Assembly (NCBI RefSeq): GCF_900172375.1
Contig: NZ_FWFS01000003.1
Location: 124,001 to 188,000, forward strand
Reading direction: 5' to 3'
Length of the DNA: 64,000 nt
Source: Aquimixticola soesokkakensis
Lineage (GTDB): Bacteria > Pseudomonadota > Alphaproteobacteria > Rhodobacterales > Rhodobacteraceae
Shown here: in pieces, positions 1 through 8,701 of the stretch
Numbering within the stretch: position 1 is the first letter of the stretch
Layout of the letters: each line of letters starts with the position of its first letter
Notes under the pieces: generated by a model
What the model saw: only the letters and a program-made list of their open reading frames with translations
The model's database searches: none
Told to the model about the DNA's origin: nothing
Program-made: the position numbers and the translations under genes

Positions 1-121
1 GAAATCCCACAAGCACCTGAGAAAGATATATAATTTCAAGACCGCCCGCGAAAGTCCCGCCGTTTACCATGCCCCGCGAAGGGTATTGGTTTCCATAACA
101 TGAAGGCCTATAGATTTTAGC

Positions 122-610
122 ATGACAGCCAGCGTTTTCCCCGGATCGGCATTGCGCCGCACCGTCGCTTTGATCGCTCTCGGCCTTGCGACTGTTTCCC
201 CGCAAGTGTCGGGGGCGCAATCGGCCCCAGAGCACAACGCGCCGGCCGCAAATACCGCGCGCCAGATTGCCTCAACCCCTCTGACAGCCGAAGAATTCGA
301 GGCCTATGCCAAGGGCAAGACCCTGACCTATTCCGATCATGGCATTGCCTATGGCGCAGAACAGTATCTGCCCGACAACCGTGTGCGCTGGGCCTTTGAC
401 GAGGACACCTGCATGGAGGGCTACTGGTATCAATCCGGTCCCTCGATCTGCTTTGAATATGACGATGGCGAGGGCCCGCAATGCTGGCAATTCTTTAACG
501 AAGGCGGCAAATTGCGCGCCGTTTTTGAAGGCGAAAGCGGCACGGAATTATACGAGGCCTACCGCTCGGACGAACCGCTGGCCTGCGTGCCTGAGGGGCT
601 TGGGGTGTAA
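122..610 (+). CDS. Hypothetical secreted protein with four cysteines
   Basis: 162 residues, not assignable to a named family. The first 33 residues look like a Sec signal peptide: arginines at 12-13, a hydrophobic core (ALIALGLATVS) and a likely cleavage site near SGA-QS. The mature part contains a conserved-looking block, YSDHGIAYGAEQYLPDNRVR, and four cysteines (97, 110, 121, 155), enough for two periplasmic disulfides. It is acidic and rich in aromatic residues. It converges on xseA, with the two stop codons only about 2 bp apart, so the pair share a 3' boundary. The ATG at 122 is preceded by an AT-rich leader without a strong ribosome binding site. Secretion is inferred and the function is unknown. 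Confidence 0.7.
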   Translation: MTASVFPGSALRRTVALIALGLATVSPQVSGAQSAPEHNAPAANTARQIASTPLTAEEFEAYAKGKTLTYSDHGIAYGAEQYLPDNRVRWAFDEDTCMEGYWYQSGPSICFEYDDGEGPQCWQFFNEGGKLRAVFEGESGTELYEAYRSDEPLACVPEGLGV

Positions 611-612
611 CC

Positions 613-2232
613 CTAAAACAGGCTGCCCTGATCGGGCGGCGCATCCGATTTCTTCTGCGCTTTTCGCTTGGCCTTCTTTGGGCCCGCCTGTGCGACGGAA
701 GCGCCCTGCGTCGACTCTGGCTGCGCAGATGCCGCCGGCGCCGCCCCGGGCCCGACGGCCACCAGACCGTCAGAAAATTCCACCGAGACAATCGCGGCCG
801 CGTCCTGCGCCGACGTCACAAGCCCCTGCGCGCCGCGAACCACCGCATAGCCGCGTGTCAGCGTTGCGGTGTAGCCCAGGGTCTGGCGCATCCGCTCCAA
901 GGCGTCCAGACGCGCGCGCCAGTCGCTGATCTGCCCCTGTGTGACGCGGGAAAAACGCTGCGTGGTGGTCGCAAGCGCCTCGGATTTGCGCAGGGCAATC
1001 TGCGAAACCATGTCGCCGTCCAAACGCTGGGCGACCCGCGCAAAGGCTTTGTGATGATCGTTGGTGCCGCGCGCCAAAGCCGGTGCAAGCCGCGCCGAAA
1101 GACCCATCGCCCGCTCCTGCGCGGCGGCGATGCGCGCCTGCAACACCGCCGGTCGCAACGCCGCAGCCGTGCGCGCCAGCTCGACCGAGCGTTTCGCAAC
1201 CAACCCTTGCAGCGCCACGTCCAAGCGCTCCGACGCGCGATCAAAGCGTTGTTGGGGGGCTTCAAGGGCGCGTTCGGGGCGCGCCAGACTTCTGGCCAAA
1301 TCGCGCAGACGCTGCGCGCGCCGCTCTTGGGCCTGCGTCACGCTGCGCGCCATCCGCGTCTCTTGATCGGACACCCAAGTCGCCAGTTCCAAACGCACCG
1401 GCACGGCGATTTCCGCCGCTGCGGTCGGTGTCGGCGCACGTCTGTCCGACACAAAATCAATCAATGTCGTGTCGGTTTCATGCCCCACCGCCGAGATCAG
1501 CGGGATGCGAGAGGCCGCAGCGGCGCGCGCAACGATTTCCTCGTTGAACCCCCAGAGATCCTCGACCGAACCGCCCCCCCGTGCCACGATCAGCAAATCG
1601 GGACGCGGCAGCGCGCCACCGGGGGTCAAGGCGTTGAACCCGTTGATTGCATTGGCAACTTCGGCGGCGCAATTTTGCCCCTGCACCGCGACAGGCCAGA
1701 TAAGCACCTTGCGCGCGAAGCGCTCGCGCAAGCGGTGCAAAATGTCGCGGATCACCGCCCCCGTGGGGGAGGTCACGACGCCGATAATGTCGGGCAAATA
1801 GGGCAAGGGACGCTTGCGCGCAGGGTCGAACAGCCCCTCGCTTGCCAAAAGCGCCTTGCGTTTTTCCAGCATCGCCATGAGCGCGCCCGCCCCCGCCGGT
1901 TCGACATTTTCCACCGTCATCTGGTAGCGCGACTGTCCGGCAAAGGTGGTCATGCGCCCCGTGGCGATCACCTCCATCCCCTCTTCGGGGCGCACGGTCA
2001 TCTTCGCGACCTGCCCTTTCCAGCTGATGGCCGACAAAACAGCGCGCTCGTCCTTGAGATCGAAATACAGATGCCCCGTGCGCGCCAGCGTCACCCGCCC
2101 GACCTCGCCGCGCACCCGAATATGCGAGAACCCGCTTTCAATCGTGCGTTTGACTGCCCCCGAAAGTTCCGAAACGGAAAATTCAGGCGCATTGGAGGGG
2201 GTCTGGGCGGTGTCGTCTTCGAAAAGATCCAT
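613..2232 (-). CDS. xseA: Exodeoxyribonuclease VII large subunit
   Basis: 539 residues. XseA is the catalytic subunit of exonuclease VII, which with XseB degrades single-stranded DNA to oligonucleotides in the cytoplasm. An N-terminal OB-fold (about residues 17-110, with RVRGEVGRVT) is followed by the nuclease domain with GVVTSPTGAVIRDIL (151-165), VARGGGSVEDLWGFNEE (217-232) and AVGHETD (248-254). A long charged helical region (about 280-440) matches the family coiled coil. The C-terminal tail is alanine-rich and lysine-rich (KKAKRKAQKK), longer than in E. coli. The ATG at 2232 gives the family-typical start. It is divergent from purD, with an 83 bp gap. xseB is not in the window. Confidence 0.96.
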   Translation of the reverse strand: MDLFEDDTAQTPSNAPEFSVSELSGAVKRTIESGFSHIRVRGEVGRVTLARTGHLYFDLKDERAVLSAISWKGQVAKMTVRPEEGMEVIATGRMTTFAGQSRYQMTVENVEPAGAGALMAMLEKRKALLASEGLFDPARKRPLPYLPDIIGVVTSPTGAVIRDILHRLRERFARKVLIWPVAVQGQNCAAEVANAINGFNALTPGGALPRPDLLIVARGGGSVEDLWGFNEEIVARAAAASRIPLISAVGHETDTTLIDFVSDRRAPTPTAAAEIAVPVRLELATWVSDQETRMARSVTQAQERRAQRLRDLARSLARPERALEAPQQRFDRASERLDVALQGLVAKRSVELARTAAALRPAVLQARIAAAQERAMGLSARLAPALARGTNDHHKAFARVAQRLDGDMVSQIALRKSEALATTTQRFSRVTQGQISDWRARLDALERMRQTLGYTATLTRGYAVVRGAQGLVTSAQDAAAIVSVEFSDGLVAVGPGAAPAASAQPESTQGASVAQAGPKKAKRKAQKKSDAPPDQGSLF

Positions 2233-2315
2233 TGGCTGCGGGTCTTTCTTGTCTCGCGTGTCCGGAGACTTTAGAACGCCCGCAACCGGAAAGTGAAGGC
2301 AGGGGACGCAAAACC

Positions 2316-3578
2316 ATGAACATTCTTATTCTCGGCAGTGGCGGTCGCGAACATGCGCTCGCCTGGGCGGTTTTGCAGAACCCCAAATGCGACAAGCTGA
2401 TCGTCGCGCCGGGCAACGCAGGGATCGCCGCCATCGCCGAATGTGCGCAGTTCGACATCAACGACGGGGACCGCGTGGTCGACTTCGCCGCCAACAATGC
2501 GATTGATTTTGTGATCATCGGCCCCGAAGCGCCCCTTGCCGCCGGTGTCGCCGATGCGTTGCGCGCCGCCAATATCCTGACCTTCGGCCCCTCGGCCCAA
2601 GCGGCGCAGCTTGAAGCCTCCAAGAGCTTTACCAAGGACATCTGCGACGCCAGCGGCGCCCCGACCGCCCGCTATGCCCGCTTTGACGATGCCGCTGCGG
2701 CCAAGGCCTATGTCACCGCCCAAGGCGCGCCGATTGTCGTCAAAGCCGATGGGCTGGCCGCCGGAAAAGGCGTGATCGTCGCGATGGAGGTGCAAGAGGC
2801 ACTGGATGCCATCGACGACATGTTCGGCGGTGAATTCGGCGCAGCCGGCGCGCAGGTGGTGATCGAGGAATTCATGGAAGGCGAGGAAGCCTCGTGGTTC
2901 ATTCTGTGTGACGGCGAAAACGTGCTGCCCGTGGGCACCGCACAGGATCACAAACGAGTGGGCGACGGTGATACCGGTCCCAATACCGGCGGCATGGGCG
3001 CCTATTCCCCCGCCCCCGTGATGAGTGACGCCGTGATCCAAAAGGCCATGGACGAGATCGTGAAACCGACCGTCGCAGAGATGGCGCGGCGCGGCATGCC
3101 CTACCAAGGCGTGCTCTATGCTGGCTTCATGATCAAAGACGGCCAGCCACGGCTCGTCGAATACAACTGCCGCTTTGGCGATCCCGAATGCCAGGTGCTG
3201 ATGCTGCGCCTGGGCGCGCAGGCGCTCGACCTGTTGCAGGCCTGCGCCGAGGGACGCCTGGACACCGTCCAGGCAAATTGGGCCGATGACCATGCCATCA
3301 CCGTCGTCATGGCTGCAAAGGGCTACCCCGGACCCTATGCCAAAGGTACTGAAATCAAAGGCCTCGCCGACCTTCCCGAAGACAGCGCCAATATGGTGTT
3401 TCATGCGGGCACCGCAAAAAAAGATGGTGTCCTTGTTGCCAATGGGGGACGGGTGCTCAATGTCACCGCCCGTGGCGACACGCTTGCACAAGCGCGGGCA
3501 CGCGCCTACGCAATGGTGGACCAGATTGACTGGCCCGAAGGCTTTAACCGCAAAGATATCGGCTGGCGGGCGCTATAA
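2316..3578 (+). CDS. purD: Phosphoribosylamine--glycine ligase (GAR synthetase)
   Basis: 420 residues. It catalyses the ATP-dependent ligation of glycine to 5-phosphoribosylamine, step two of purine synthesis. The N-terminal MNILILGSGGREHALAW fixes the start at 2316; an upstream in-frame extension lacks similarity, and AGGGGAC lies just upstream of the ATG. ATP-grasp features are visible: VKADGLAAGKGV, GPNTGGMGAYSPAP and the metal-binding stretch EYNCRFGDPECQ. The length is typical of the family. The gene stands alone, divergent from xseA and convergent with purU across a 453 bp intergenic region with terminators and repeats. Confidence 0.97.
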   Translation: MNILILGSGGREHALAWAVLQNPKCDKLIVAPGNAGIAAIAECAQFDINDGDRVVDFAANNAIDFVIIGPEAPLAAGVADALRAANILTFGPSAQAAQLEASKSFTKDICDASGAPTARYARFDDAAAAKAYVTAQGAPIVVKADGLAAGKGVIVAMEVQEALDAIDDMFGGEFGAAGAQVVIEEFMEGEEASWFILCDGENVLPVGTAQDHKRVGDGDTGPNTGGMGAYSPAPVMSDAVIQKAMDEIVKPTVAEMARRGMPYQGVLYAGFMIKDGQPRLVEYNCRFGDPECQVLMLRLGAQALDLLQACAEGRLDTVQANWADDHAITVVMAAKGYPGPYAKGTEIKGLADLPEDSANMVFHAGTAKKDGVLVANGGRVLNVTARGDTLAQARARAYAMVDQIDWPEGFNRKDIGWRAL

Positions 3579-3609
3579 ACGCGAGGCTCGCCCTAAAGAG
3601 GCATCGTCG

Positions 3610-3625
3610 TTAACGCAGCTTTAAC
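3610..3625 (+). promoter_or_regulatory. CtrA-type box (TTAA-N7-TTAAC)
   Basis: TTAA at 3610-3613 and TTAAC at 3621-3625 are separated by exactly seven bases. This is the published full consensus of the alphaproteobacterial response regulator CtrA. It lies 30 bp after the purD stop and just upstream of a chain of hairpins. Seen: the motif. Inferred: that it is bound. A match by chance in one intergenic region cannot be excluded. Confidence 0.4.
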
Positions 3626-3627
3626 CA

Positions 3628-3756
3628 AAACCTGCGAAAACAGGTCTATGGACAGCAAGAGCGAAGCTCTTTGATCGCTGGCACATGCTCTGGCAGGGAA
3701 ATCCCTGCCATCCGGAACAGAATAAAGAAAGGCGTGCTCGAACGGCACGCCTTTTT
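3628..3756 (+). ncRNA. Candidate structured RNA downstream of purD
   Basis: Four hairpins follow each other with short spacers: ACCTG/CAGGT (3630-3645), AAGAGC-GAA-GCTCTT (3657-3671), TGGCAGGGA/TCCCTGCCA (3691-3710) and GGCGTGC/GCACGCC (3731-3751). The last is followed by T5 and works as an intrinsic terminator. A longer-range pair, GGACAGCAA (3650-3658) with TTGCTGTCC (3755-3763), could close the fold. No plausible protein is encoded here. It could instead be a folded purD 3' UTR, and the strand is uncertain because the last hairpin is A-rich on its other side. I do not recognise a known RNA family. Confidence 0.3.
3727..3756 (+). terminator. Intrinsic terminator after purD
   Basis: The 7 bp GC-rich stem GGCGTGC/GCACGCC (3731-3737 with 3745-3751) has a TCGAACG loop and is followed by TTTTT. 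It ends the purD transcript or the candidate RNA upstream. The stem is preceded by AAA, so weak activity on the other strand is possible. Confidence 0.7.
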
Positions 3757-3824
3757 GCTGTCCGCCTATACTGCCGCCGAAAAAGGGGCTCTGCCCCTCT
3801 TGCGCCAAAGGCGCAATTCACCCA

Positions 3825-3847
3825 GGGATATTTCGCGACAAAAAAGC
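3825..3847 (+). repeat. Dispersed intergenic repeat, copy 1 (GGGATATTT...GACAAAAAAGC)
   Basis: A 23 bp core starts GGGATATTT and ends GACAAAAAAGC. It is preceded by a GGGGCTCTGCCCC-type palindrome at about 3785-3797. A near-copy lies inverted at 3958-3981 and a third at 37275-37297. Short intergenic elements of this style are common in Rhodobacterales genomes. Confidence 0.7.
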
Positions 3848-3926
3848 AGATAAAGGATTTGTTAACGAAGTTTCGGCATGCTGAAAAAGCGGTACAGGCG
3901 GGGACGCCGATGACCGCGGCAAAAAA

Positions 3927-3967
3927 GGCCCTCTCGCGTCTTGCGCGTGGAGGGCCCGCTTTTTTTG
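3927..3967. terminator. Bidirectional terminator between purD and purU
   Basis: Stem GGCCCTC/GAGGGCC (3927-3933 with 3950-3956) has an inner CGCG/CGCG pairing. It is flanked by A6 on the left and T7 (3960-3966) on the right, so it can terminate convergent transcription from both purD and purU. Confidence 0.75.
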
Positions 3968-3981
3968 TCTTGAAATATCCC
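3958..3981 (-). repeat. Dispersed intergenic repeat, copy 2 (inverted)
   Basis: Read on the minus strand this is GGGATATTTC followed by AAGACAAAAAAAGC, matching copy 1 apart from a few central bases and one extra A. It is likewise flanked by a palindrome of the GGGGC-GCTGCCCC type (about 4003-4016). Copies 1 and 2 face each other across about 110 bp. Confidence 0.7.
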
Positions 3982-4031
3982 GGGGTGAGACGCGTAGCGT
4001 CGAGGGGCAGCGCCCCTTGGTTTGGCCCCTC

Positions 4032-4928
4032 TCAGCCCATACGCTCGGAGGCATAGCTTCCGGGGCTTGCCGGGAAGACCACTGTTTTATTACCGTTGAT
4101 AAAAACGCGGTGGTGGATATGAGCGTGAATCGCGCGCGACAACACGGCCGCTTCAACGTCGCGCCCCAACGATACGTAATCTTCGGGGCTTTGGGCGTGG
4201 GTGATGCGCACCGTATCCTGTTCGATGATCGGCCCCTCGTCCAAGTCGGCCGTTACATAATGCGCCGTGGCACCGATCAGTTTCACCCCCCGCTCGAAAG
4301 CTTGTTTATAGGGATTCGCCCCCTTGAAGGACGGCAGGAAAGAATGGTGGATGTTGATGATCCGCCCCGACATGTTCTGACACATCTCATCGGATAGGAT
4401 TTGCATATAGCGGGCCAGCACGATCAACTCGGCGCCTGTCTCGCGCACGACATCCATGATTTGTGCTTCGGCCTGCGGCTTGTTCTGCTTGGTCACCTTG
4501 ATGCAGTGGAAGGGGATGTCGTGGTTCACAACGGTTTTCTGGTAGTCCATATGGTTGGACACCACCGCTACGATGTCGATGGGCAACGCGCCGATTCGCC
4601 AACGGTAAAGCAGGTCATTCAGGCAGTGACCGAAGCGCGAAACCATGAGCACGACTTTCATCTTATGCGCTTGATCGTGGATCGCCCAAGCCATGTCGAA
4701 CGCGTGCCCCACGGGTGCGAACCCGTCATGCAGGACCTGAGCATCCGCGCCGGTTTCGGGAATAAAGGTTACCCGCATGAAAAACATCCCCGTTGCCGGA
4801 TCGTCGTATTGTGCGGAGTCGGTGATGTTGCAGCCCAGCTCGGCAAGTTTGCCGGAAATCGCGGCGACGATGCCGCGTTTCGAGGCGCAGGTCACGGTCA
4901 GCACATGGCCGTTGGGAAGGGTGGTCAT
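4032..4928 (-). CDS. purU: Formyltetrahydrofolate deformylase
   Basis: 298 residues. It hydrolyses 10-formyltetrahydrofolate to formate and tetrahydrofolate, balancing one-carbon pools and feeding formate to purine synthesis. An N-terminal ACT domain (LTVTCASKRGIVAAISGKLAE) is followed by a formyltransferase-like domain with VSRFGHCLNDLLYRW, VVSNHMDY, LARYMQILS and the catalytic region IINIHHSFLPSFKGANPY. I chose the ATG at 4928, because GGAGAAA lies nine bases upstream; a 9-residue longer form starting at 4955 is possible but has no family support. It converges on purD, so two one-carbon/purine genes share a terminator region. Confidence 0.96.
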   Translation of the reverse strand: MTTLPNGHVLTVTCASKRGIVAAISGKLAELGCNITDSAQYDDPATGMFFMRVTFIPETGADAQVLHDGFAPVGHAFDMAWAIHDQAHKMKVVLMVSRFGHCLNDLLYRWRIGALPIDIVAVVSNHMDYQKTVVNHDIPFHCIKVTKQNKPQAEAQIMDVVRETGAELIVLARYMQILSDEMCQNMSGRIINIHHSFLPSFKGANPYKQAFERGVKLIGATAHYVTADLDEGPIIEQDTVRITHAQSPEDYVSLGRDVEAAVLSRAIHAHIHHRVFINGNKTVVFPASPGSYASERMG

Positions 4929-4967
4929 GGGGCGTTTCTCCGGTCCGCTCGTCAATATTTCGTAGGC

Positions 4968-5689
4968 TTAATCGCAGCTTTGCAGTTGGGCAAGGCTCTG
5001 TGCGCCCGCATATTCGCCTGCGTCTTGCGCCGTGTAGGCGCTGCCATCCCACGCGACGGTGATGCGGCGCGCCCAGGTGTCATCGGCAAGCACCACAGCG
5101 GGCATCGCGCCCTCGCAGGCCCGCAAGCCCCCCTCGATCAGTGCGGATTTCAGGTGGTGGTTGGTTAGCCCCGCAATCTCGGCTTCGGCTGTCAGGCGCC
5201 ACAGCTCGCCAGTGCGCGAGACTTCGGCGATGCGCAGGGTTTTGGCCAGATGCGGGCGGTCGACATAGGCAATTTCCATGCGCCCGTCCCCGTCCAGATC
5301 GGCAATGGCCGCGATGGCAAACCAGCGATAGCCCTGCCCTGCGGCGCTTGAGGCCAGAACCGGCGCGGGGGCACCATCCACCTCGGCAAAGATTTGAATG
5401 CGAGCGCCCTGCGCGGCGGTCGACACCACGCTGACCGCCTCAAGCCGCCCGTCCCCGTCCAGATCCACCAGACGGGGCGCGGTGTCTTCGAACACCGCCG
5501 TTGCGTAGCGGATGAAATGGGTGCGCCCGTCGATACTCAGGGACAGGGCGGCGTATTCGCCGCCCTTGAGCGCGCCGTGGCCGTAGGCGGTCGTTGGTTC
5601 GACGTAGCGGGCTGCGGTGATGCCCTCCGCGCAGGCCGGTGCTGCCAGCGCGCAACACGCGGCGACAAGCCCGGCTTGCGCGCGGCGCA

Positions 5690-5690
<1 letters not shown>
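4968..5690 (-). CDS. Secreted FG-GAP/VCBS repeat protein
   Basis: 240 residues. The signal peptide (residues 1-21, AQAGLVAACCALAAPACA) probably targets it to the periplasm. Two calcium-loop-like repeats with the D-x-D-G-D pattern are visible: VDLDGDGRLEAVSV (about 76-89) and ADLDGDGRMEIAYVD (about 134-148). These are typical of FG-GAP blades of integrin-like beta-propellers. The start codon overlaps the ferredoxin stop codon (ATGA), so the two genes are translationally coupled although no functional link is obvious. No catalytic motif is seen and the precise role is unknown. Confidence 0.75.
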
Positions 5691-6715
<1,025 letters not shown>

Positions 6716-6768
6716 AAGCGCCAAATTTGTAAAAGCGCCGAGCGGACAGCGGAAAAAATGACAAAAAG

Positions 6769-6793
6769 AAAGGGAGGCAAACTGCCCCCCTTT
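6769..6793 (-). terminator. Terminator of degP
   Basis: On the minus strand the stem AAAGGGGGGCA/TGCCTCCCTTT, with one G-U pair and a three-base loop, is followed by CTTTTTGTC. It lies about 55 bp after the degP stop codon. Confidence 0.65.
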
Positions 6794-6849
6794 CCCGAAC
6801 CCATCCTCTTGGAGAAGGACAGTGCCCCCGAAGGGGGTTGGTGCGCCGA

Positions 6850-8400
6850 TCACTCGGCGATGTTGAGCGCGACAAAGCGCGGGTCGGCGCCGCGCCGCAC
6901 CAGAAGCAACAGCGTGTTGCGCCCGGCGTCCTTGGCGTCTGCGATACGGGCATCAAGGTCACTGGCCGAGGCGATTTTTTGCTGACCGGCTTCGGTAATC
7001 ACATCGCCCGCGCGCAGGCCCTTCATATAGGCCTCGGAGTCTTCTTCCACATCGGCAACGACAAGCCCTTCGGCCGAGCCGGGCAAGGACAATTCCGCCC
7101 GCAGCTCGTCGGTCATGGGCGACAGCACCATGCCCAGCATGTCAGAGGTCGAGGGTTCCTCGACATTCTGCTGCACAGAGGCAGGCACGGCCTCGCCTTC
7201 GGCGTCTTCGCGACGGCCCAGCGTGATCGTGAGGTCCATCTCGGTGCCATTGCGCACGACAACCATCGTCACGGCCTTGCCCACAGCGGTGTTCCCGACC
7301 GTGCGCACCAGTTCGCGGGTGTCCGAAACCGGCTTGCCGTCAAAGGCGGTGATCACATCGCCGGCCTCCACGCCCGCATCCTGCGAGGGCCCCGTGGGCA
7401 CATCGGTGACCAATGCCCCGGAGGCCGAAGCAAGACCCATCGCATCCGCGACATCATCCGTCACGTCCTGAATGCGCACGCCCAGCCAACCGCGGCGGGT
7501 TTCGCCGTATTCTTTGAGCTGGTCCACCACGCGGGTCACGACATTGGAGGCCATCGAAAACCCGATACCGATCGAGCCGCCATTGGGCGACAGAATGGCC
7601 GTGTTCACGCCGATGACCTGTGCGTCCATGTTGAACAGCGGACCGCCGGAATTACCGCGGTTGATGGCAGCATCGGTCTGGATGAAATCATCGTAGGTCC
7701 CTGACAGAGCACGCCCGCGCGCCGACACGATGCCCGAGGACACAGAAAAGCCCTGCCCCAGCGGGTTGCCCATCGCCATGACCCAATCGCCCACGCGGCT
7801 GGCATCGGAATCACCGAATTCAACATAGCCAAGCGGTTCGTCGGCCTCGACTTTCAGCAGGGCGATATCGGTTTTGGGATCGGTGCCGATGAGTTTGGCG
7901 TCCAGCGTAAAGCCCTCGTAGAACTCGATCTGGATTTCATCCGCACCCTCGATGACGTGGTTGTTGGTCACGATGTAGCCGTCGGGCGAAATCACAAATC
8001 CCGAGCCCAGCGCCTGACTGCGATGGGGGCGGGAATCGGGGGTTTGGCCGTTTCGCTCCATGAAGTCCCTGAAGAACTCCTCGAAAGGAGAACCTTCGGG
8101 CAGCATCGGTGTCTCGTTGGTCGAGGCGGCGACCGTCGTGGTGGTGGTGATGTTGACCACCGCCGGGCTGACCTTTTGCGCAAGATCGGCAAAGCTCAGC
8201 GGCACGCCCACCTGTCCCGGCGTCATGTCTTGCGCCTGCGCGGGCATCGTCTGAACAAAGGCCAGCGACAAGGCCACAAGGCTCGCCATCATGAAACGGC
8301 TGGCGGGGTTACGCGGCGCGGCGCGGGTTGCGGCGCGGGTGTCGGGCGTGGCGTGAGGGGCTGCGCTGGAAAGGGGCACAGGACGTGCTTGGGCTCTCAA
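6850..8400 (-). CDS. degP: Do-family periplasmic serine endopeptidase (DegP/HtrA)
   Basis: 516 residues. This envelope protease-chaperone degrades or refolds damaged periplasmic proteins. The trypsin-like domain carries the triad H148 (TNNHVIEGADE), D178 (PKTDIALLKVE) and S251 (NRGNSGGPLF). Two PDZ domains follow (about 280-375 and 415-500). I take the start as TTG at 8400: AGGAGG lies seven bases upstream (8409-8414), and no in-frame ATG closer to the signal peptide is as well placed. The preprotein then has a 35-residue basic N-tail before the hydrophobic core MMASLVALSLAFVQTMPAQA. It lies downstream of hflKC but is separated by a strong terminator. Confidence 0.95.
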   Translation of the reverse strand: MRAQARPVPLSSAAPHATPDTRAATRAAPRNPASRFMMASLVALSLAFVQTMPAQAQDMTPGQVGVPLSFADLAQKVSPAVVNITTTTTVAASTNETPMLPEGSPFEEFFRDFMERNGQTPDSRPHRSQALGSGFVISPDGYIVTNNHVIEGADEIQIEFYEGFTLDAKLIGTDPKTDIALLKVEADEPLGYVEFGDSDASRVGDWVMAMGNPLGQGFSVSSGIVSARGRALSGTYDDFIQTDAAINRGNSGGPLFNMDAQVIGVNTAILSPNGGSIGIGFSMASNVVTRVVDQLKEYGETRRGWLGVRIQDVTDDVADAMGLASASGALVTDVPTGPSQDAGVEAGDVITAFDGKPVSDTRELVRTVGNTAVGKAVTMVVVRNGTEMDLTITLGRREDAEGEAVPASVQQNVEEPSTSDMLGMVLSPMTDELRAELSLPGSAEGLVVADVEEDSEAYMKGLRAGDVITEAGQQKIASASDLDARIADAKDAGRNTLLLLVRRGADPRFVALNIAE

Positions 8401-8641
8401 ATCTAAATCCTCCTGACGGGTGATGCGTCGCGCCTGCCGCGCGGCGGATGACATATGGGTAAAGGTAGCCATGCGCAGGCTCAATTCAAAGGCCAGTCGC
8501 GCGCGCTCAACTGCATGTGACGTGGCTGTGCGCCCTTGTAACAATTGCGCATAACCAAAGCGTAAACATCTGGCTTTCCTCACAAAATTCACGAACCCCG
8601 CCGACATCAGCAGGCCCGCGTTCTGAAAGGACGGTGCACAG
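8401..8641. other. Upstream region of degP, no gene seen
   Basis: This stretch separates the hflC terminator from the degP start. It contains the degP ribosome binding site (AGGAGG on the minus strand at 8409-8414). A longer in-frame reading of degP from an ATG at 8607 crosses it but has no ribosome binding site and no family similarity. I cannot assign a promoter with confidence. Confidence 0.5.
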
Positions 8642-8678
8642 AAAAAGGGCCGGTCGTGCGATGGACCGGCCCTTTTTT
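8642..8678 (-). terminator. Strong terminator after hflC
   Basis: A perfect 14 bp stem, AAAAAGGGCCGGTC paired with its complement (8642-8655 with 8664-8677), has an eight-base loop and T or A runs on both sides. It lies directly after hflC on the minus strand and isolates the hflKC transcript from degP. Confidence 0.85.
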
Positions 8679-8701
8679 GAGGAGTTTCGTGATCTGCGCG
8701 C

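Noticed and set aside
1051-2274. Long open frame antisense to xseA
   Set aside because: The GC-rich codon bias leaves the opposite strand open. The translation is rich in Arg, His, Gly and Pro with no domain, while xseA on the other strand is unmistakable.
3640-3763. Signal recognition particle RNA, 6S RNA or tmRNA in the purD-purU gap
   Set aside because: The conserved SRP apical motif, a long 6S-type helix with a central bubble, and a tRNA-like end are all missing.
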